Below, in pieces: positions 26,022-38,615 of a DNA stretch of 64,000 nt. This DNA comes from Mesorhizobium sp. (GTDB taxonomy: Bacteria; Pseudomonadota; Alphaproteobacteria; Rhizobiales; Rhizobiaceae). Location: contig JAPUFC010000077.1 in the NCBI GenBank assembly GCA_027492275.1, positions 1-64,000 of the forward strand, read 5' to 3'. The notes below the pieces were generated by a model, which saw only the letters and a list, made by a program, of their open reading frames with translations, did not search any database and was not told the DNA's origin. A program made the position numbers and the translations under genes. Every line of letters starts with the position of its first letter. Position 1 is the first letter of the stretch.

Positions 26022-26422
26022 TCGTCATCGATACTTCGGTCGTTATCGCGGTGCTTAAGAACGAGCCCGATGCTGCCACGCTCATCCGGCGCATGGCTGC
26101 AGCTTCGGTGCGGCACATGAGCGCCGGATCGATCGTCGAATGCGGCATCGTCGTCGGCGCCAACTACGGTGATGCTGGCCTTGAGGCGATGCGGCAGCTT
26201 TGTGCGAGCCTGTCGCTCGACGTCATTCCTGTCGATGCCGATCAGGCTCGTACCGGATATGAAGCTTTCCGACGCTATGGACGCGGTTCCGGGCATCCTG
26301 CGAACCTGAACTTCGGCGACTGCTTTTCCTACGCCCTCGCCAGGACCCGCCACCTCCCGCTCCTGTTCAAGGGCGACGATTTCATCCATACCGATGTCGT
26401 ACCCGCATTGAAGGTGGCGTGA
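26018..26422 (+). CDS. vapC: VapC/FitB-type PIN-domain toxin
   Basis: 134 residues, PIN domain throughout. Metal-binding acids expected for the family are visible: Asp5 in MIVIDTSVV, Glu in SIVECGIVV (about 42), Asp in NFGDCFSYALA (about 104) and GDDF (about 122). It is a predicted Mg-dependent RNase neutralised by the upstream antitoxin. The pair sits between ubiB and coaBC, which are adjacent in many relatives, so it looks like an insertion. The reading frame is intact. Confidence 0.9.
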   Translation: MIVIDTSVVIAVLKNEPDAATLIRRMAAASVRHMSAGSIVECGIVVGANYGDAGLEAMRQLCASLSLDVIPVDADQARTGYEAFRRYGRGSGHPANLNFGDCFSYALARTRHLPLLFKGDDFIHTDVVPALKVA

Positions 26423-26430
26423 CCCTTTCC

Positions 26431-27639
26431 ATGACACTGTCCGGCAAACGCATCCTGCTCGTCATCTCCGGCGGCATCGCGGCCTACAAGGCGCTCGACC
26501 TGATCCGCCGCCTGCGCGAGCGCGGCGCGTCCGTGCGCTGCGTGATGACGAAGGCGGCGCAGCACTTCGTCACGCCGCTGTCGGTCGGTGCGTTGTCGGC
26601 CGACCATGTCTTCACCGACCTGTTCGACCGGCAGGACGAGCACGATGTCGGCCATATCCGCCTGTCGCGCGAGGCCGACCTGATCGTCGTCGCGCCGGCC
26701 ACCGCCGACCTGATGGGCAAGGCCGCCAACGGGCTGGCCGGCGACCTCGCCACCACGGTGCTGCTGGCCTCGGACAAGCCGGTGCTGATGGCCCCGGCCA
26801 TGAATCCCCGCATGTGGGCGCATCCGGCAACGCGCCGCAACCGCTCGGCGCTGGAGAAGGACGGGGTGAAATTCGTCGGCCCCGCGCGGGGCGAGATGGC
26901 CGAGAGCGGCGAGGCGGGCGAGGGCCGCATGGCCGAGCCGCTGGAGATCGTGGCGGCGGTCGAGACGCTCCTCCAGCCGGCCGAAAAGCCGCTGGCCGGG
27001 AAAAGGATCATCGTGACGTCAGGCCCGACGCATGAGCCCATCGACCCGGTGCGCTACATCGCCAACCGCTCCTCCGGCAAGCAGGGCCACGCCATCGCCG
27101 CCGCGCTGGCGAAGCTCGGCGCGGACGTGCGGCTTGTGTCCGGCCCGGTCACCATTCCGGACCCGGCCGGCGTTGCCGTCATCCCCGTCGAGCGCGCCGA
27201 GGAGATGCGCGACGCCGTGCTCGCGCTCTTGCCCGCCGACGCCGCCGTGTTCGTCGCCGCCGTGGCCGACTGGCGCGTGGCCGCCAGCGCCGGCCAGAAG
27301 ATCAAGAAATCGCCGGGCGGCCAGCCCCCGACGCTTCTGATGGCCGAGAACCCCGATATCCTCGCAACGGTCGGGCATCATGCAGGGCGCCCGCGCCTCG
27401 TCGTCGGTTTCGCCGCCGAAACCAACGATGTCCTTGCCAACGCGCAGGCCAAGCTGGATAGAAAAGGCGCCGACATGATCGTCGCCAACGACGTGTCGGC
27501 GGCAGGCGGCGCGATGGGCGGCGACCGCAACCGGGTCCACATCGTGTCGAGGGGCGGCGTCGAATCCTGGCCCGACATGACCAAGGACGAGGTCGCCGCG
27601 CGTCTCGCCGCGCTGATCGCGAAACGCCTCGCCGGGTGA
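26431..27639 (+). CDS. coaBC: Bifunctional phosphopantothenoylcysteine decarboxylase / phosphopantothenate-cysteine ligase
   Basis: 402 residues from ATG 26431; an in-frame GTG at 26419 overlaps the vapC stop. CoaC half (1-185): [20 protein letters not shown] (FMN site), [23 protein letters not shown], and PAMNPRMW. CoaB half (190-402): [37 protein letters not shown], and the NPDIL motif. In E. coli the flap carries an active-site Cys in ACGD; here the equivalent stretch reads [11 protein letters not shown] with Ser. It performs two steps of coenzyme A synthesis, upstream of panB and panC. Confidence 0.95.
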   Translation: MTLSGKRILLVISGGIAAYKALDLIRRLRERGASVRCVMTKAAQHFVTPLSVGALSADHVFTDLFDRQDEHDVGHIRLSREADLIVVAPATADLMGKAANGLAGDLATTVLLASDKPVLMAPAMNPRMWAHPATRRNRSALEKDGVKFVGPARGEMAESGEAGEGRMAEPLEIVAAVETLLQPAEKPLAGKRIIVTSGPTHEPIDPVRYIANRSSGKQGHAIAAALAKLGADVRLVSGPVTIPDPAGVAVIPVERAEEMRDAVLALLPADAAVFVAAVADWRVAASAGQKIKKSPGGQPPTLLMAENPDILATVGHHAGRPRLVVGFAAETNDVLANAQAKLDRKGADMIVANDVSAAGGAMGGDRNRVHIVSRGGVESWPDMTKDEVAARLAALIAKRLAG

Positions 27640-27708
27640 TGGCGGCTGGCCCGGCCTGACGCGACGGCAGGGCCCTGCCAGCGCGTTGCGAAAATCCCTT
27701 CGCAGATG

Positions 27709-27720
27709 CACAAAATTGTG
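27709..27720. promoter_or_regulatory. 12-bp palindrome upstream of panB
   Basis: CACAAAATTGTG is a perfect palindrome 57 bases before the panB start, in the only AT-rich patch of the coaBC-panB gap. Possible regulator-binding site; no regulator is known from the sequence. Confidence 0.25.
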
Positions 27721-27776
27721 TCAAACGACGCGCAGGGCGCGCGCGGCGCGGCAGCAGGCAGAAAGGGAGAGAAACG

Positions 27777-28619
27777 ATGAGCGTTTCCAGACCCGTCAAG
27801 GCGGTCACCCCCAGCGCGATCAAGGCGAGGAAGGGCGGCACGCCGATCGTTTGCCTCACCGCCTACACCACGCCCATGGCGCGCCTGGTCGATGCCCATT
27901 GCGATCTCGTCCTGGTCGGCGACAGCGTCGGCATGGCGCTGCACGGACTTCCCTCGACGCTCGGCGTGACGATGGACATGATGGTCATGCACGCCAAGGC
28001 GGTCCGCCTCGGCACGCAAAAGGCGCTTCTGGTGGTCGACATGCCCTTCGGCTCCTACGAGGAAAGCCCGGCCCAGGCGTTCCGCAACGCCGCCCGCATC
28101 ATGGCCGAGACCGGCGCCGGCGCCGTCAAGCTGGAGGGCGGCGAGCATATGGCCGAGACGATCGCCTTCCTGGTGGCGCGGGGCATTCCGGTCATGGCGC
28201 ATATCGGGCTGACGCCGCAATCGGTGAACGTCTTCGGCGGCTATCAGGTGCAGGGCAGGGGGGCGGATGCCGCCCGTATCATGCGCGACGCCCAGGCGGT
28301 GACCGGCGCAGGCGCCTTTTCCGTGGTGATCGAGAAGGTTTCCGAGCCGCTCGCCCGCGCCATCACGGACAGGATCGATATCCCGACCATCGGCATCGGC
28401 GCGTCGCCGGCCTGCGACGGCCAGGTGCTGGTCATCGACGACGTTCTGGGCATCTTCACCGATTTCCGGCCGAAATTCGTCAAGCGCTACGCCGAATTGG
28501 GCGAGGCGGCCGACCGCGCCATCGCGGCCTATGCCGAGGAGGTGCGCGCCCGCAGCTTCCCCTCCATGGAGCACACCTTCCCCGAGACGGTCGCCGCGCC
28601 CGCCGGAAAGAACACATGA
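27777..28619 (+). CDS. panB: 3-methyl-2-oxobutanoate hydroxymethyltransferase
   Basis: 280 residues, preceded by AAAGGGAGAGAAACG. The PanB barrel shows [37 protein letters not shown] (metal-binding Asp), [24 protein letters not shown], and [20 protein letters not shown]. It adds a hydroxymethyl group from methylene-tetrahydrofolate to ketoisovalerate, the first step to pantothenate. The stop overlaps the panC start (ATGA), giving a coupled pair. Confidence 0.97.
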   Translation: MSVSRPVKAVTPSAIKARKGGTPIVCLTAYTTPMARLVDAHCDLVLVGDSVGMALHGLPSTLGVTMDMMVMHAKAVRLGTQKALLVVDMPFGSYEESPAQAFRNAARIMAETGAGAVKLEGGEHMAETIAFLVARGIPVMAHIGLTPQSVNVFGGYQVQGRGADAARIMRDAQAVTGAGAFSVVIEKVSEPLARAITDRIDIPTIGIGASPACDGQVLVIDDVLGIFTDFRPKFVKRYAELGEAADRAIAAYAEEVRARSFPSMEHTFPETVAAPAGKNT

Positions 28620-29470
28620 GCATACGGATCGTCCGCAAGCGCGACGCGCTGCGCGCCGTCGTCGCCGGCTGGCGCGCCGAGGGCCATGCGGTCGGCGTCG
28701 TGCCGACCATGGGCGCGCTGCATGAGGGCCATCTGAGCCTGGTGCGCGCAGCACTCGCCCGCGCGCCGAAGGTCATCGTCACCCTGTTCGTCAACCCGAA
28801 GCAGTTCAACAACCCGGCCGATCTCGCCGCCTATCCCCGCACCGAGACGGCGGATGCGGCGAAGCTCGATCCGCTCGGCGCGCAGATCCTCTACGTGCCC
28901 GATCCGGGAGAGATCTATCCCGAAGGTTTTTGCACCACCGTCAGCGTCGAGGGCATCACCGGCGTCCTCGAAGGCCCCTTCCGGCCCGGCCATTTCGACG
29001 GCGTGGCCACCGTGGTCGCGAAGCTCTTCCTGCAGACCGGAGCCGACTTCGCCTTTTTCGGCGAAAAGGATTTCCAGCAGCTTCATGTCGTCACCCGCAT
29101 GGCCAAGGACCTCGACATACCGGTCGAGATCGTGCCCTGCGCCACGGTGCGCGAAGCCGATGGTCTTGCCCTCTCCTCGCGCAACGTGCGCCTGACGCCG
29201 GAGCAGCGCGGCAAGGCCCCGGCACTGGCGGAAGCGCTGTTCGCCGCCGCCGGCAGGCTGGCCGGCGGAGCGTCGGCCGCGCCGGTGCTGGCCGAAGCGC
29301 GCGACAGGATTTTGGCGGCCGGTTTCCGCGACGTCGAATATCTCGAGCTGCGCGCCGCCGACGACCTCGCCGCGCTGGACCGCGCCTCGCGGCCGGCGCG
29401 CCTGCTCGTCGCGGCCTGGATGGGCGATGTTCGCCTGATCGACAACGTCGCCGTCGCGCAGGCGCGTTAA
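28616..29470 (+). CDS. panC: Pantothenate synthetase
   Basis: 284 residues. [18 protein letters not shown] holds the HxGH nucleotide-binding motif; [47 protein letters not shown] and the KMSKS-like SSRN stretch complete the family pattern. It ligates pantoate and beta-alanine with ATP. No panD is nearby. Convergent with gyrB, 75 bp away. Confidence 0.97.
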   Translation: MSIRIVRKRDALRAVVAGWRAEGHAVGVVPTMGALHEGHLSLVRAALARAPKVIVTLFVNPKQFNNPADLAAYPRTETADAAKLDPLGAQILYVPDPGEIYPEGFCTTVSVEGITGVLEGPFRPGHFDGVATVVAKLFLQTGADFAFFGEKDFQQLHVVTRMAKDLDIPVEIVPCATVREADGLALSSRNVRLTPEQRGKAPALAEALFAAAGRLAGGASAAPVLAEARDRILAAGFRDVEYLELRAADDLAALDRASRPARLLVAAWMGDVRLIDNVAVAQAR

Positions 29471-29545
29471 AATCCCGAAGGTCGGATAGCCCGGAAGGAA
29501 GCTGGAAACGGAACCGTCTCCAGCCCGCCGAGAATCGAAATCCGC

Positions 29546-32768
<3,223 letters not shown>

Positions 32769-32769
32769 T

Positions 32770-32782
32770 GGTGACCATCACC
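32770..32782. promoter_or_regulatory. GGTGA-N3-TCACC palindrome at the FMN reductase start
   Basis: A perfect 5-3-5 palindrome ends two bases before the ATG of the minus-strand reductase gene and covers its ribosome-binding site (AGGTGATGG on that strand). A repressor bound here would block initiation or translation. It is also 98 bases from the divergent P450 start. Confidence 0.35.
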
Positions 32783-32880
32783 TATTGCAAGCCGCGCCCG
32801 CCTGCAAGCCCGGCCGGATGACGGTGCGCGAACGGCCGGCGCATGGACGCGCGCCGAAGCCATCCCTACATTGAGAGCCG

Positions 32881-34272
32881 ATGCCCATGGACACCGTTTC
32901 CGTTTCAGCGGGGCCTGCCCCCTTCGTCCCGCCCGCGCCGAGGCCGCGCACGACGCCGCCCTCGGCGATCGAGATGATGCGCATCGTCTACCGCAACCCG
33001 CTCGAACTGTGGGGCGAGCCCTCCTACAACGAGCCGTGGATTTCGGTGAACGGCATCGGCGGCCCGCTGGTGATCGCCAACGATCCCGCGCTGATCCGCC
33101 ACGTTCTGGTCGACAACGCGAAGAACTACCGCATGGCGACCGTGCGGCAGATGATCCTGCGCCCCATCCTGCGCGACGGCCTGCTCACCGCCGAGGGCGC
33201 GGTCTGGAAGCGCTCGCGCAGGGCCATGGCCCCGGTCTTCACGCCGCGCCACATCTTCGGCTTCGCGGATCCCATGCTGTCGCGGACCCGGGCGTTCGCC
33301 GAGCGCTACCAGGACGGACAGATCACCGACGTCGCGCAGGACATGACCCTGCTCACCTACGACATCCTCGCCGAAACCCTGTTCTCGGGCGAGATCGCCG
33401 GCGAGCCGGGCAGCTTCGCCCACCAGATCGACCGTCTGTTCGAGACCATGGGCCGCGTCGACCCGCTCGACCTCCTGCGCGCGCCGGAATGGCTGCCGCG
33501 CCTGACCCGCATCCGCGGCCGCAAGGCCATGGCCTATTTCCGCAAGATCGTGTCCGACACGATGGAGATGCGCCGCGCCCGCATGGCGAAAGACCCCGAC
33601 GCGGCGCCCGAGGATTTTCTCACCCTGCTTTTGCGCGCCGAAGGGCCGGACGGGCTCAGGCGCGAGGAGATCGCCGACAACATCATCACCTTCATCGGCG
33701 CCGGCCACGAGACGACCGCCCGCGCGCTCGGCTGGACGCTTTATTGCCTCGCCGAAGCGCCGTGGGAGCGCGAACCGGTCGAGAAGGAAATCGACGCGGT
33801 GCTGGCGCGCGAGGCCGATCCGACGAAATGGCTCGACGCGATGCCGCTGACCCGCGCGGCCTTCGAGGAGGCGCTGCGCCTCTACCCGCCCGCGCCGTCG
33901 ATCAACCGCGAGCCGATCGAGCCCGAAACCTTCAACGGCCTGTACATCCCGCCGAAAGCCGCCGTGCTGGTCATGCCATGGACGGTGCATCGTCACCGCA
34001 AGCTCTGGGACCGGCCAGACGCCTTCATGCCGTCGCGCTTCCATCCCGGGAACCGGAGCAGGATCGACCGCTTCCAGTACCTGCCCTTCGGCGCGGGGCC
34101 GCGCGTGTGCATCGGCGCCAGCTTCGCTATGCAGGAGGCGATCATCGCGCTCGCCGTGCTGATGTCGCACTGGCGCTTCGAGACGACGGCTGAGACGAAG
34201 CCATGGCCCGTCCAGAAACTCACCACCCAGCCGCAAGGCGGCCTGCCGATGAAGGTGATGCGTCGGCAGTAG
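32881..34272 (+). CDS. Cytochrome P450
   Basis: 463 residues, full length, no membrane anchor, so the usual soluble bacterial type. I-helix oxygen-binding motif GAGHETTAR is near residue 279; the K-helix ExxR is in FEEALRLYPPAP; the heme loop is FGAGPRVCIGASFA with the Cys ligand near residue 406. The length and LYPPAP/PWTVHRH features resemble CYP102A/CYP4-like fatty-acid or alkane hydroxylase branches more than terpene types, though this is a guess. No ferredoxin or ferredoxin reductase gene is adjacent, so the electron donor is unknown; the divergent FMN reductase is an unproven candidate. Confidence 0.95.
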   Translation: MPMDTVSVSAGPAPFVPPAPRPRTTPPSAIEMMRIVYRNPLELWGEPSYNEPWISVNGIGGPLVIANDPALIRHVLVDNAKNYRMATVRQMILRPILRDGLLTAEGAVWKRSRRAMAPVFTPRHIFGFADPMLSRTRAFAERYQDGQITDVAQDMTLLTYDILAETLFSGEIAGEPGSFAHQIDRLFETMGRVDPLDLLRAPEWLPRLTRIRGRKAMAYFRKIVSDTMEMRRARMAKDPDAAPEDFLTLLLRAEGPDGLRREEIADNIITFIGAGHETTARALGWTLYCLAEAPWEREPVEKEIDAVLAREADPTKWLDAMPLTRAAFEEALRLYPPAPSINREPIEPETFNGLYIPPKAAVLVMPWTVHRHRKLWDRPDAFMPSRFHPGNRSRIDRFQYLPFGAGPRVCIGASFAMQEAIIALAVLMSHWRFETTAETKPWPVQKLTTQPQGGLPMKVMRRQ

Positions 34273-34327
34273 CGGTCCGTCATTCCGGGTTCCGCTGCGC
34301 GGCCCCGGAATGACGCCGGTCGCCGCC

Positions 34328-34555
34328 TTATTCGGGCAAAAAAGGCTCGACCTTGCCTTTCAGCTTGATCGTCATCGGCTGCCCGAAGCGGTCCTTGGAA
34401 GCGCCCGCCTGCACGCGGATCCAGCCCTCGCTGACGCAATATTCGCTCACGTCCGTGCGCTCCTTGCCGTTGAACTGGATGCGAACGCCACGCTCCAGCA
34501 ACTCGCCGTCGAAGAACGGGCTGCGCGGGTCGATGCTCAGGCGGTCTGGAAGCAT
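34328..34555 (-). CDS. DUF3297 family protein
   Basis: 75 residues matching the small DUF3297 family end to end: DRLSIDPRSPFFDGELLERG, VRIQFNGKERTDVSEYCVSEGWIRV, then MTIKLKGKVEPFLPE. Function unknown; soluble. It stands alone downstream of yraN on the same strand (78 bp) and is convergent with the P450 gene. The start ATG follows AAGGAGACAAGA. Confidence 0.9.
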   Translation of the reverse strand: MLPDRLSIDPRSPFFDGELLERGVRIQFNGKERTDVSEYCVSEGWIRVQAGASKDRFGQPMTIKLKGKVEPFLPE

Positions 34556-34633
34556 TCTTGTCTCCTTGCGGCATATGCCGGCGGCGCGCTGCCGATAGCC
34601 GCCCGCGCGGCGGGATTCAAGCCCGAAGGCGGC

Positions 34634-35005
34634 TCAATTGCGGCCCTGGAACACGTTCGGCACATGCACCGGCCACCGCCTCGGCAGCACGGCGACCATG
34701 TCGAAGCGCACCGAGAGCCGCGAAAAATCCGGCTGCCGCGCCAGCCACACATCCGCCGCCGCCTCGATGCGCGTCTCGGACTGGCGGCCGATGGCCTCCA
34801 TGGCCTCGCGGAGCGTCGCGCGAACCTTCACCTCCACGATCAGCACGAGATCGCCGCGCCGGGCGATCAGGTCGATCTCGCCGAGCCGCGTGCGATAGCG
34901 CCGCTCGACGATCCGAAAACCCTTCAGCATCAACGCCGCCGCCGCCAGCCATTCGCCGCGATGGCCGCGTCGGTAGGCCTTCAGCCGGGCCGGGGCGTCA
35001 GCCAT
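34634..35005 (-). CDS. yraN: UPF0102 (YraN) family protein
   Basis: 123 residues from ATG 35005, which overlaps the rsmI stop by 8 bp; an ATG at 35026 is also in frame. The nuclease-like core is [45 protein letters not shown], and [11 protein letters not shown]. Biochemical role unknown; in Rhizobiales it commonly follows rsmI, as here. In many relatives gshB comes next; here DUF3297 does. Confidence 0.93.
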   Translation of the reverse strand: MADAPARLKAYRRGHRGEWLAAAALMLKGFRIVERRYRTRLGEIDLIARRGDLVLIVEVKVRATLREAMEAIGRQSETRIEAAADVWLARQPDFSRLSVRFDMVAVLPRRWPVHVPNVFQGRN

Positions 35006-35882
35006 GCTTGTCCTGGCGGAGTTCAAGCAGCCGGCGGTACAGCGCCTGCTTGGGCTGTCCCGTCATCTTCGCCGCCTGCGCGGCCGCCTGCGAGGCGCCC
35101 ATCTCTTCCGCCAGCGACAGCAGCATGCGGTCGAGGTCGAGCGGCTCGCCGGCCTGCTGAGAAGGCGGCGCGACGCAGATGACGATCTCGCCCTTGGGCG
35201 TATCGGCCTGCGCGTAGTGGCTCGCCAGCTCGGCCAGCGTGCCGCGCCGCATCTCCTCGAAGGTCTTGGTCAGCTCGCGCCCCACCGCCGCGGCGCGTTC
35301 GCCCAGAACCGCCTCCATGTCGGCCAGCGCGCCGTCCAGCCGGCGCGGCGATTCGAAGAAGACGAGCGTTCCCGGCACGCCCTTCAGCGCTTCCAGCCGG
35401 CTTTTGCGCTGGCCGCTCTTCACCGGCAGGAAACCGGCGAAGAAGAAGGCGTCGGTCGGCAGGCCCGATGCCGTCAGCGCCGCCAGAACCGCGCTCGCCC
35501 CGGGAATCGGCACGACACGGATGCCCGCCTCCAGCGCTTTGTCCACGAGCCGGAAACCGGGATCGGAGACCAGCGGCGTGCCGGCGTCCGACACCAGCGC
35601 GACGCTCTTTCTCGCCTCCAGCGCCGCGATCAGTTTTGGCCCCGCCTCCTCCGCGTTGTGCTCGTGATAGGCGAGGGGCTTCTGGCGGATGCCGTAGCGG
35701 GCGAGCAGCACGCGCGTCACACGGGTGTCCTCGCAGGCCAGGATGTCGCAGGCGGCCAGCGTCTCCAGCGCGCGCAGCGTGATGTCGCCGAGGTTGCCGA
35801 TCGGCGTCGCCACCAGATAGAGCGCCGGCTCCAGCGGCCGCGCGGTGATTTCCGTCTGGGCGACGAGGAAGGTTCTTGTCAC
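34998..35882 (-). CDS. rsmI: 16S rRNA (cytidine-1402-2'-O)-methyltransferase
   Basis: 294 residues with a GTG start at 35882. Tetrapyrrole-methylase fold: [61 protein letters not shown], and [30 protein letters not shown]. It methylates the ribose of C1402 in 16S rRNA. The long C-terminus after the core contains the HTH-like helix typical of the family. Overlaps yraN. Confidence 0.96.
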   Translation of the reverse strand: MTRTFLVAQTEITARPLEPALYLVATPIGNLGDITLRALETLAACDILACEDTRVTRVLLARYGIRQKPLAYHEHNAEEAGPKLIAALEARKSVALVSDAGTPLVSDPGFRLVDKALEAGIRVVPIPGASAVLAALTASGLPTDAFFFAGFLPVKSGQRKSRLEALKGVPGTLVFFESPRRLDGALADMEAVLGERAAAVGRELTKTFEEMRRGTLAELASHYAQADTPKGEIVICVAPPSQQAGEPLDLDRMLLSLAEEMGASQAAAQAAKMTGQPKQALYRRLLELRQDKHG

Positions 35883-35964
35883 GCGCTCAAAGCTCCTGTC
35901 CCCGCCTTCCTGCCACGCGCCGGCCTGCCTTGCAAAGCCGCGTCATGAAGCCGCCATCTTCGCC

Positions 35965-35989
35965 GGAACAAATCCCTTCCCGGCGGGTT
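35965..35989 (+). promoter_or_regulatory. EcfG-like stress promoter before a 54-codon gene
   Basis: GGAAC (35965-35969), 16 bases, then GGTT (35986-35989) resembles the GGAAC-N16/17-CGTT promoter of the alphaproteobacterial general stress sigma factor, with one mismatch. It ends 25 bases before the small gene's ATG. Confidence 0.4.
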
Positions 35990-36014
35990 ACGTGGCCATC
36001 CAAGGGAGGAGTCG

Positions 36015-36179
36015 ATGGACACTCTGATCATTCAGGACACGTTCGAGCCTTACTGTGCCGGCAAGGACGAGGAGTCCGACCGGGCGGCGCCGAAGCCGGG
36101 CAAGCGCTGGCTGGCGTTGCGCGGCAAGGAAAGCCGCATCGAAAAGGACCGTTCCACGGACAGCCGGACCGGTGCCTGA
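36015..36179 (+). CDS. Small hydrophilic protein, 54 residues, unknown
   Basis: Starts ATG GAC ACT with AAGGGAGGA four bases upstream, an almost ideal ribosome site. The peptide begins MDTLIIQDTFEPYC and becomes strongly charged (GKDEESDRAAPKPGKRW, then KESRIEKDRSTDS). No membrane segment and no known domain. One Cys at residue 14. It lies between divergent rsmI (minus) and the end of hemW, behind an EcfG-like motif, so a role in stress is possible. Existence rests on the ribosome site and promoter. Confidence 0.55.
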   Translation: MDTLIIQDTFEPYCAGKDEESDRAAPKPGKRWLALRGKESRIEKDRSTDSRTGA

Positions 36180-36263
36180 CAGGTTCGACGCCGCAGCGGC
36201 GCGGCTGGGCCTCGACATCCATGCGCTCGGCGACGGTCTGCCCGCCGACGGCCCGAAACGCCG

Positions 36264-37421
36264 TCAGCGGGCGAGGTCGGCGACGACCGCGTCCAGCACG
36301 ATCATGCCGGCCGGCGTGACCCGCAGCCGCGAATTGCCCACCGGCTCGATGAGCCTTTCGCGCTGGAGGTCCGACACCCTTTCCGAAGGCAGCGAACGCC
36401 CGGACAGGGCCTCGTAGCGGGCGAGGTCTATCCCCTCGACCAGCCTGAGCCCCATCAGCAGGAATTCGTCCGCCTCTTCGGTGCGGGTCAGCGTCTCGCC
36501 GTCGACCGTGCCCTGGCCGCGCGCCTCCACAAGGTCCAGCCAGCGCTCGGGCGCCTTCTCCGCGATGGTCACGATGCGCCGGTCATCCTCCACGAAGCGC
36601 CCATGCGCGCCCGGCCCGACGCCGACATATTCCCCGTAGCGCCAGTAGGTCAGGTTGTGGCGGCTCTCCGCGCCGGGCCGCGCGTGGTTCGATATCTCGT
36701 AGGCCGGCAGGCCCCGGCTGGCCGTCACCGCCTGCGTCAGCGCGTAGAGGTCGGCGGCGTGGTCGTCGTCGGGAATGGTCAGCTTGCCGCGCGCGGCGAG
36801 CGCATGGAAGGGCGTGCCCTCCTCGAGCGTGAGCTGGTAGAGCGACAGATGGTCGGCGGCGTGCCAGATCGCCTCCTCCAGTTCCGCGCGCCAGCCTTCG
36901 AGCGTCTGGCCCGGCCGGGCGTAGATCAGGTCGAAGGACAGGCGCGGAAACGTCTTTCGCGCCAGTTCGATGGCCTTCAGCGCCTCTTCGACATTGTGCA
37001 GCCGGCCGAGGAATTTGAGGTCCCGGTCGTTCAGGGCCTGCACGCCGAGCGAGACGCGGTTGACCCCGGCCGCGCGGTAGCCGCGAAAGCGCTCCGCCTC
37101 CACCGAGGACGGGTTCGCCTCCAGCGTCACCTCGATCCCGTCCGGCACGGTCCAGTTCCGCGCCACGGCGTCGAGCACGGCCCCGACCGTCGCCGGCTCC
37201 ATCAGCGACGGCGTGCCGCCGCCGAGAAAGATGGAGGTGACGGTGCGCGGGCCGGTGCGCCGCCGCATGGTCGCCAGCTCCGCGGCGAAGGCTTCCGAAA
37301 AGCGCTTCTGGTCCACCGGCTGGTGGCGGACATGGCTGTTGAAATCGCAATAGGGGCACTTCGCCGCGCAGAACGGCCAGTGGATATAGACCCCGAAGCC
37401 GGGCGAACGGTCGGGGATCAC
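36264..37421 (-). CDS. hemW: Heme chaperone HemW
   Basis: 385 residues from GTG 37421, which overlaps the rdgB stop (GTGA); an ATG 183 bases upstream lies inside rdgB. The radical-SAM motif is CAAKCPYC in [27 protein letters not shown], the ETNP-like [16 protein letters not shown] and the HemW-specific HNLTYW box ([16 protein letters not shown]) separate it from HemN. The C-terminal HemW domain follows ([20 protein letters not shown]). It delivers heme to target proteins rather than oxidising coproporphyrinogen. Confidence 0.95.
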   Translation of the reverse strand: MIPDRSPGFGVYIHWPFCAAKCPYCDFNSHVRHQPVDQKRFSEAFAAELATMRRRTGPRTVTSIFLGGGTPSLMEPATVGAVLDAVARNWTVPDGIEVTLEANPSSVEAERFRGYRAAGVNRVSLGVQALNDRDLKFLGRLHNVEEALKAIELARKTFPRLSFDLIYARPGQTLEGWRAELEEAIWHAADHLSLYQLTLEEGTPFHALAARGKLTIPDDDHAADLYALTQAVTASRGLPAYEISNHARPGAESRHNLTYWRYGEYVGVGPGAHGRFVEDDRRIVTIAEKAPERWLDLVEARGQGTVDGETLTRTEEADEFLLMGLRLVEGIDLARYEALSGRSLPSERVSDLQRERLIEPVGNSRLRVTPAGMIVLDAVVADLAR

Positions 37422-38065
37422 GCCGACCCCAGCCTGGCCCGCGCGAATTTCTGGAAGGCGCGCGCCCGGTGCGACAGCGCTTCGTCCATGCCGGGCTTCC
37501 AGCCGTGCTTCTCCTCCGCGCTCATCTCGCCGAAGGTGAGATCGTGCCCGCGCGGCAGGAACACCGGGTCGTACCCAAAACCCTTCTCGCCGCGCGGCGG
37601 CCATACCAGCGTGCCCTCGACCTCGCCGCGGAAGAACTCCGCCTCGCCGTCAGGCCAGGCCAGGCAGATCACGGCGACGAAGCGCCCGGTGCGCTGCGCG
37701 GCTTCCGTCGCGCCGCGCTCCTGCAACGCGACTTCGGCGCGCTGCATGGCCATGGCGAAGTCGCGCCCGCCTTCCGGCAACTGCGCCCAGTCGGCGGTAT
37801 AGACGCCGGGCGCGCCGTCCAGCGCATCGACGCACAGGCCCGAATCGTCCGACATCGCCGGCAGTCCGGTCGCCGTGGCGGCGGCCAGCGCCTTGATCAG
37901 CGCGTTCTCCTCGAAGGTCGTGCCGGTCTCCTCCGGCTCGGGCAGGCCGAATTCCCTGGCGGACTTCGCCGCGATCCCGAACGGCGCCATCAGCCCGGCG
38001 AATTCGCGCAGCTTGCCCTCATTGTGGGTGGCGACGACGATGGTCTGTCCGTGCAGCGATCGCAT
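37418..38065 (-). CDS. rdgB: XTP/dITP diphosphatase (RdgB/HAM1)
   Basis: 215 residues. Opens with [17 protein letters not shown] (substrate loop), then [35 protein letters not shown] (metal site), and [18 protein letters not shown]...EKHGWKP with the ALSHRARAF end. It hydrolyses non-canonical purine NTPs to keep them out of DNA. Coupled to hemW by GTGA. Confidence 0.97.
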   Translation of the reverse strand: MRSLHGQTIVVATHNEGKLREFAGLMAPFGIAAKSAREFGLPEPEETGTTFEENALIKALAAATATGLPAMSDDSGLCVDALDGAPGVYTADWAQLPEGGRDFAMAMQRAEVALQERGATEAAQRTGRFVAVICLAWPDGEAEFFRGEVEGTLVWPPRGEKGFGYDPVFLPRGHDLTFGEMSAEEKHGWKPGMDEALSHRARAFQKFARARLGSA

Positions 38066-38476
38066 CTAGAAACCCCATATGCGCGGTTCGGCGAACTCGA
38101 TCGAGTTGCCGGACGGATCGCGGACATAGATCGAGCGGCCGCCCTTCGGCCATTCGAAATCGGCCTCGATGGCGATGCCGTGGCTTTCGAAGCGGGCTTT
38201 CCAGCCGTCGATCTCCCCGGCGCTGGCCGAAAAGCAGAGATGCCCTTCGCCGACCGCGCCATGCGGCGGCACCGGCAGCTTCGCGCCCGGCTGCGGCTTC
38301 TGCCGCGTCGCCTCGGCGTCGAAGAGGAGCAGGATTCCCGTCCCGCACCGGAAGAAGACGTGCCGGCCTTCCACCGCCCCGATCCGCTCCAGCCCGATCA
38401 CCGTGCCGTAGAATCGCTCCGCGGCATCCAGATCGGTCACGTAGAGCGCCGATTCGAGGATGGCGGATGATTTCAC
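38066..38476 (-). CDS. VOC (glyoxalase/bleomycin resistance) family protein
   Basis: 136 residues from GTG 38476. ALYVTDLDAAERFYGTVIGLE opens the first beta-alpha-beta-beta-beta module and SIYVRDPSGNSIEFAEPRIWGF closes the second, with the metal-type Glu in IEFAEP and His in GHLCF. One VOC unit of two modules; members include glyoxalase, dioxygenase and fosfomycin-type enzymes. The GTG follows GGAGGGGGC, supplied by the edge of repeat copy 4. It abuts rdgB with no gap. Confidence 0.85.
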   Translation of the reverse strand: MKSSAILESALYVTDLDAAERFYGTVIGLERIGAVEGRHVFFRCGTGILLLFDAEATRQKPQPGAKLPVPPHGAVGEGHLCFSASAGEIDGWKARFESHGIAIEADFEWPKGGRSIYVRDPSGNSIEFAEPRIWGF

Positions 38477-38482
38477 GACGGA

Positions 38483-38600
38483 GCCCCCTCCGACGCTTCG
38501 CGCCACCTCCCCCGCTTCGCAGGGGAGGAGATGCCGGCCGCGACCTCGATCCTCCCCCGTTCACGGGGGAGGGGGACCGCTGAAGGCGGTGGAGGGGGCG
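38483..38600. repeat. Palindromic mosaic repeat, copy 4 (carries VOC ribosome site)
   Basis: Left outer hairpin GACGC-TTCG-CGCC, right outer hairpin CCGCTGAAGGCGG, so the two sides differ. Inner modules as in the other copies, with TTCA in place of TTTA in the second loop. On the minus strand its edge GGAGGGGGC lies 7-8 bases before the VOC start codon; the other edge reaches the rph stop region. Confidence 0.9.
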
Positions 38601-38615
38601 TCATCGGCGCGGCCC

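Noticed and set aside
36172-36417. GTG-started frame following the 54-codon gene
   Set aside because: It overlaps the end of hemW on the opposite strand and loses protein-like composition after about 40 codons.
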